From Oxalobacter sp. (lineage in GTDB: Bacteria > Pseudomonadota > Gammaproteobacteria > Burkholderiales > Burkholderiaceae_D), in contig JAEEYE010000007.1 of assembly GCA_016291665.1 (NCBI GenBank), forward strand, positions 1 to 64,000: a DNA stretch of 64,000 nt, in the 5' to 3' direction. Below the pieces are notes generated by a model. The model searched no databases and was not told where the DNA came from. It saw only the letters and a list, made by a program, of their open reading frames with translations. Position numbers and translations under genes: made by a program. Shown piece after piece: positions 63,140 through 64,000 of this stretch (position 1 is the stretch's first letter; every line of letters begins with the position of its first letter).

Positions 63140-64000
63140 TTACGATGCCTTAGGGGGTTTCGCACCTAAAATTCGGTCAATGATTGATGCGCCGAAAGCC
63201 TGTTCACGTAACTGGTGCAGTTTATCGCGAACCTGCGCTGCCTTTTCAAACTGAAGGCCTTTCGCATAATCGAGCATTTCTTTTTCAAGTTTCTTGATTT
63301 CACGTCCAAGTTCAGCTTCAGACATCGCCTCATAATCAACCGCTTCGGCCTGGGCCTTCGCTGCTTTTTTGCTTTCTTCAGGATGGAAGACCCCATCAAT
63401 CAATTCACGGATTTCCTTCGTTACCCCTTCCGGCGTAATGCCGTGTGCCTTGTTAAAGGCCATCTGCTTAGCGCGGCGCCGCTCGGTTTCATCAATCGCA
63501 CGCCGCATTGAATCGGTCATATTGTCAGCGTACAAAATCGCAGCTCCGTGTAGGTTTCGGGCCGCACGTCCAATCGTCTGGATGAGGCTTCTCTCTGAGC
63601 GCAGAAAACCCTCCTTATCCGCATCCAAAATCGCAACCAAAGACACTTCAGGGATATCAAGCCCTTCACGCAACAGGTTGATACCCACCAGCACATCGAA
63701 CTTGCCCATACGGAGATCACGGATGATTTCCACACGCTCTACGGTATCCACATCACTGTGCAGGTAACGCACACGAACGCCCTGCTCGGATAGGAACTCC
63801 GTCAACTGTTCAGCCATACGTTTCGTCAAAGTCGTAACCAACACGCGCTCATCGCTTTTAACGCGCTCATGGATTTCACCCAACAGGTCATCAACCTGCG
63901 TAGTTGCTTTGCGTACTTCAATGGCTGGATCCACAAGCCCCGTCGGACGGACCACCTGTTCGACCACCTGATCAGAATGGGTGATTTCATAGTTGGCAGG
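63140..64000 (-). CDS. uvrB: Excinuclease ABC subunit B, partial (N-terminus outside window)
   Basis: The last 286 residues of UvrB are visible; the frame is open to the right edge. The helicase motifs V and VI are seen ([29 protein letters not shown]) together with RPTGLVDP. The C-terminal UVR coiled-coil that binds UvrC is [24 protein letters not shown]. UvrB opens DNA at the lesion and loads UvrC in nucleotide excision repair. A Met-like codon at 63967 is internal, since conserved sequence continues upstream of it. Confidence 0.95.
   Translation of the reverse strand, partial: PANYEITHSDQVVEQVVRPTGLVDPAIEVRKATTQVDDLLGEIHERVKSDERVLVTTLTKRMAEQLTEFLSEQGVRVRYLHSDVDTVERVEIIRDLRMGKFDVLVGINLLREGLDIPEVSLVAILDADKEGFLRSERSLIQTIGRAARNLHGAAILYADNMTDSMRRAIDETERRRAKQMAFNKAHGITPEGVTKEIRELIDGVFHPEESKKAAKAQAEAVDYEAMSEAELGREIKKLEKEMLDYAKGLQFEKAAQVRDKLHQLREQAFGASIIDRILGAKPPKAS

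Overview
The window looks like the chromosome of an Oxalobacter-type betaproteobacterium (Burkholderiales, Oxalobacteraceae). The strongest pointer is a complete formyl-CoA:oxalate CoA-transferase gene (frc, 33238-34527) with Asp169 and the 258-261 glycine loop in place. The housekeeping gene sets also fit: prfA-dsbB-prmC-purN-rsmB, rph-rdgB-hemW, rmuC, uvrB and a beta-type porin. I recognised the organism from protein families, not from a database match.

Layout. 1-16351 (minus) is one uninterrupted reading frame of at least 5450 codons, a giant LktA/FHA-type surface adhesin whose C-terminus lies beyond the left edge. 16618-26841 is accessory: a metallophosphoesterase, a small exported protein, an acetyltransferase, an esterase remnant, a four-gene AAA+ ATPase operon of unknown function behind a hairpin-rich leader, ogt, a lipoprotein, a 54-residue NrdD-tail-like gene, an exported nuclease and a Lys/Glu-rich protein. 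27034-33019 holds a two-TM protein, a 44-residue Cys-rich ORF with its own promoter and terminator, an orphan CRISPR-type CARF protein, a possible 29-residue hydrophobic toxin-like peptide, sdaAA, an esterase and a degenerate sigma54-activator-like regulator directly upstream of frc.

34593-42884 (minus) is a tightly packed cluster: ABC importer (permease, ATPase, binding lipoprotein), DUF1847 protein, O-acetylhomoserine sulfhydrylase, methyltransferase, DMSP-lyase-like cupin, ferredoxin-NADP reductase-like flavoprotein and acetyltransferase. It reads as a pathway that imports a small, probably sulfur-containing compound and feeds sulfur into homocysteine or methionine. A porin lies upstream with its own terminator. 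44928-49462 carries a metallo-beta-lactamase-fold protein facing a hydantoinase / histone-deacetylase-like / DsrE operon.

49679-64000 is mostly core housekeeping, interrupted by an AAA_14/DUF4143 ATPase, a zinc alcohol dehydrogenase, an old-yellow-enzyme-type reductase and a uracil-DNA-glycosylase-like protein that lacks the usual catalytic motif. uvrB runs off the right edge. I saw no CRISPR array, insertion sequence, tRNA or rRNA.
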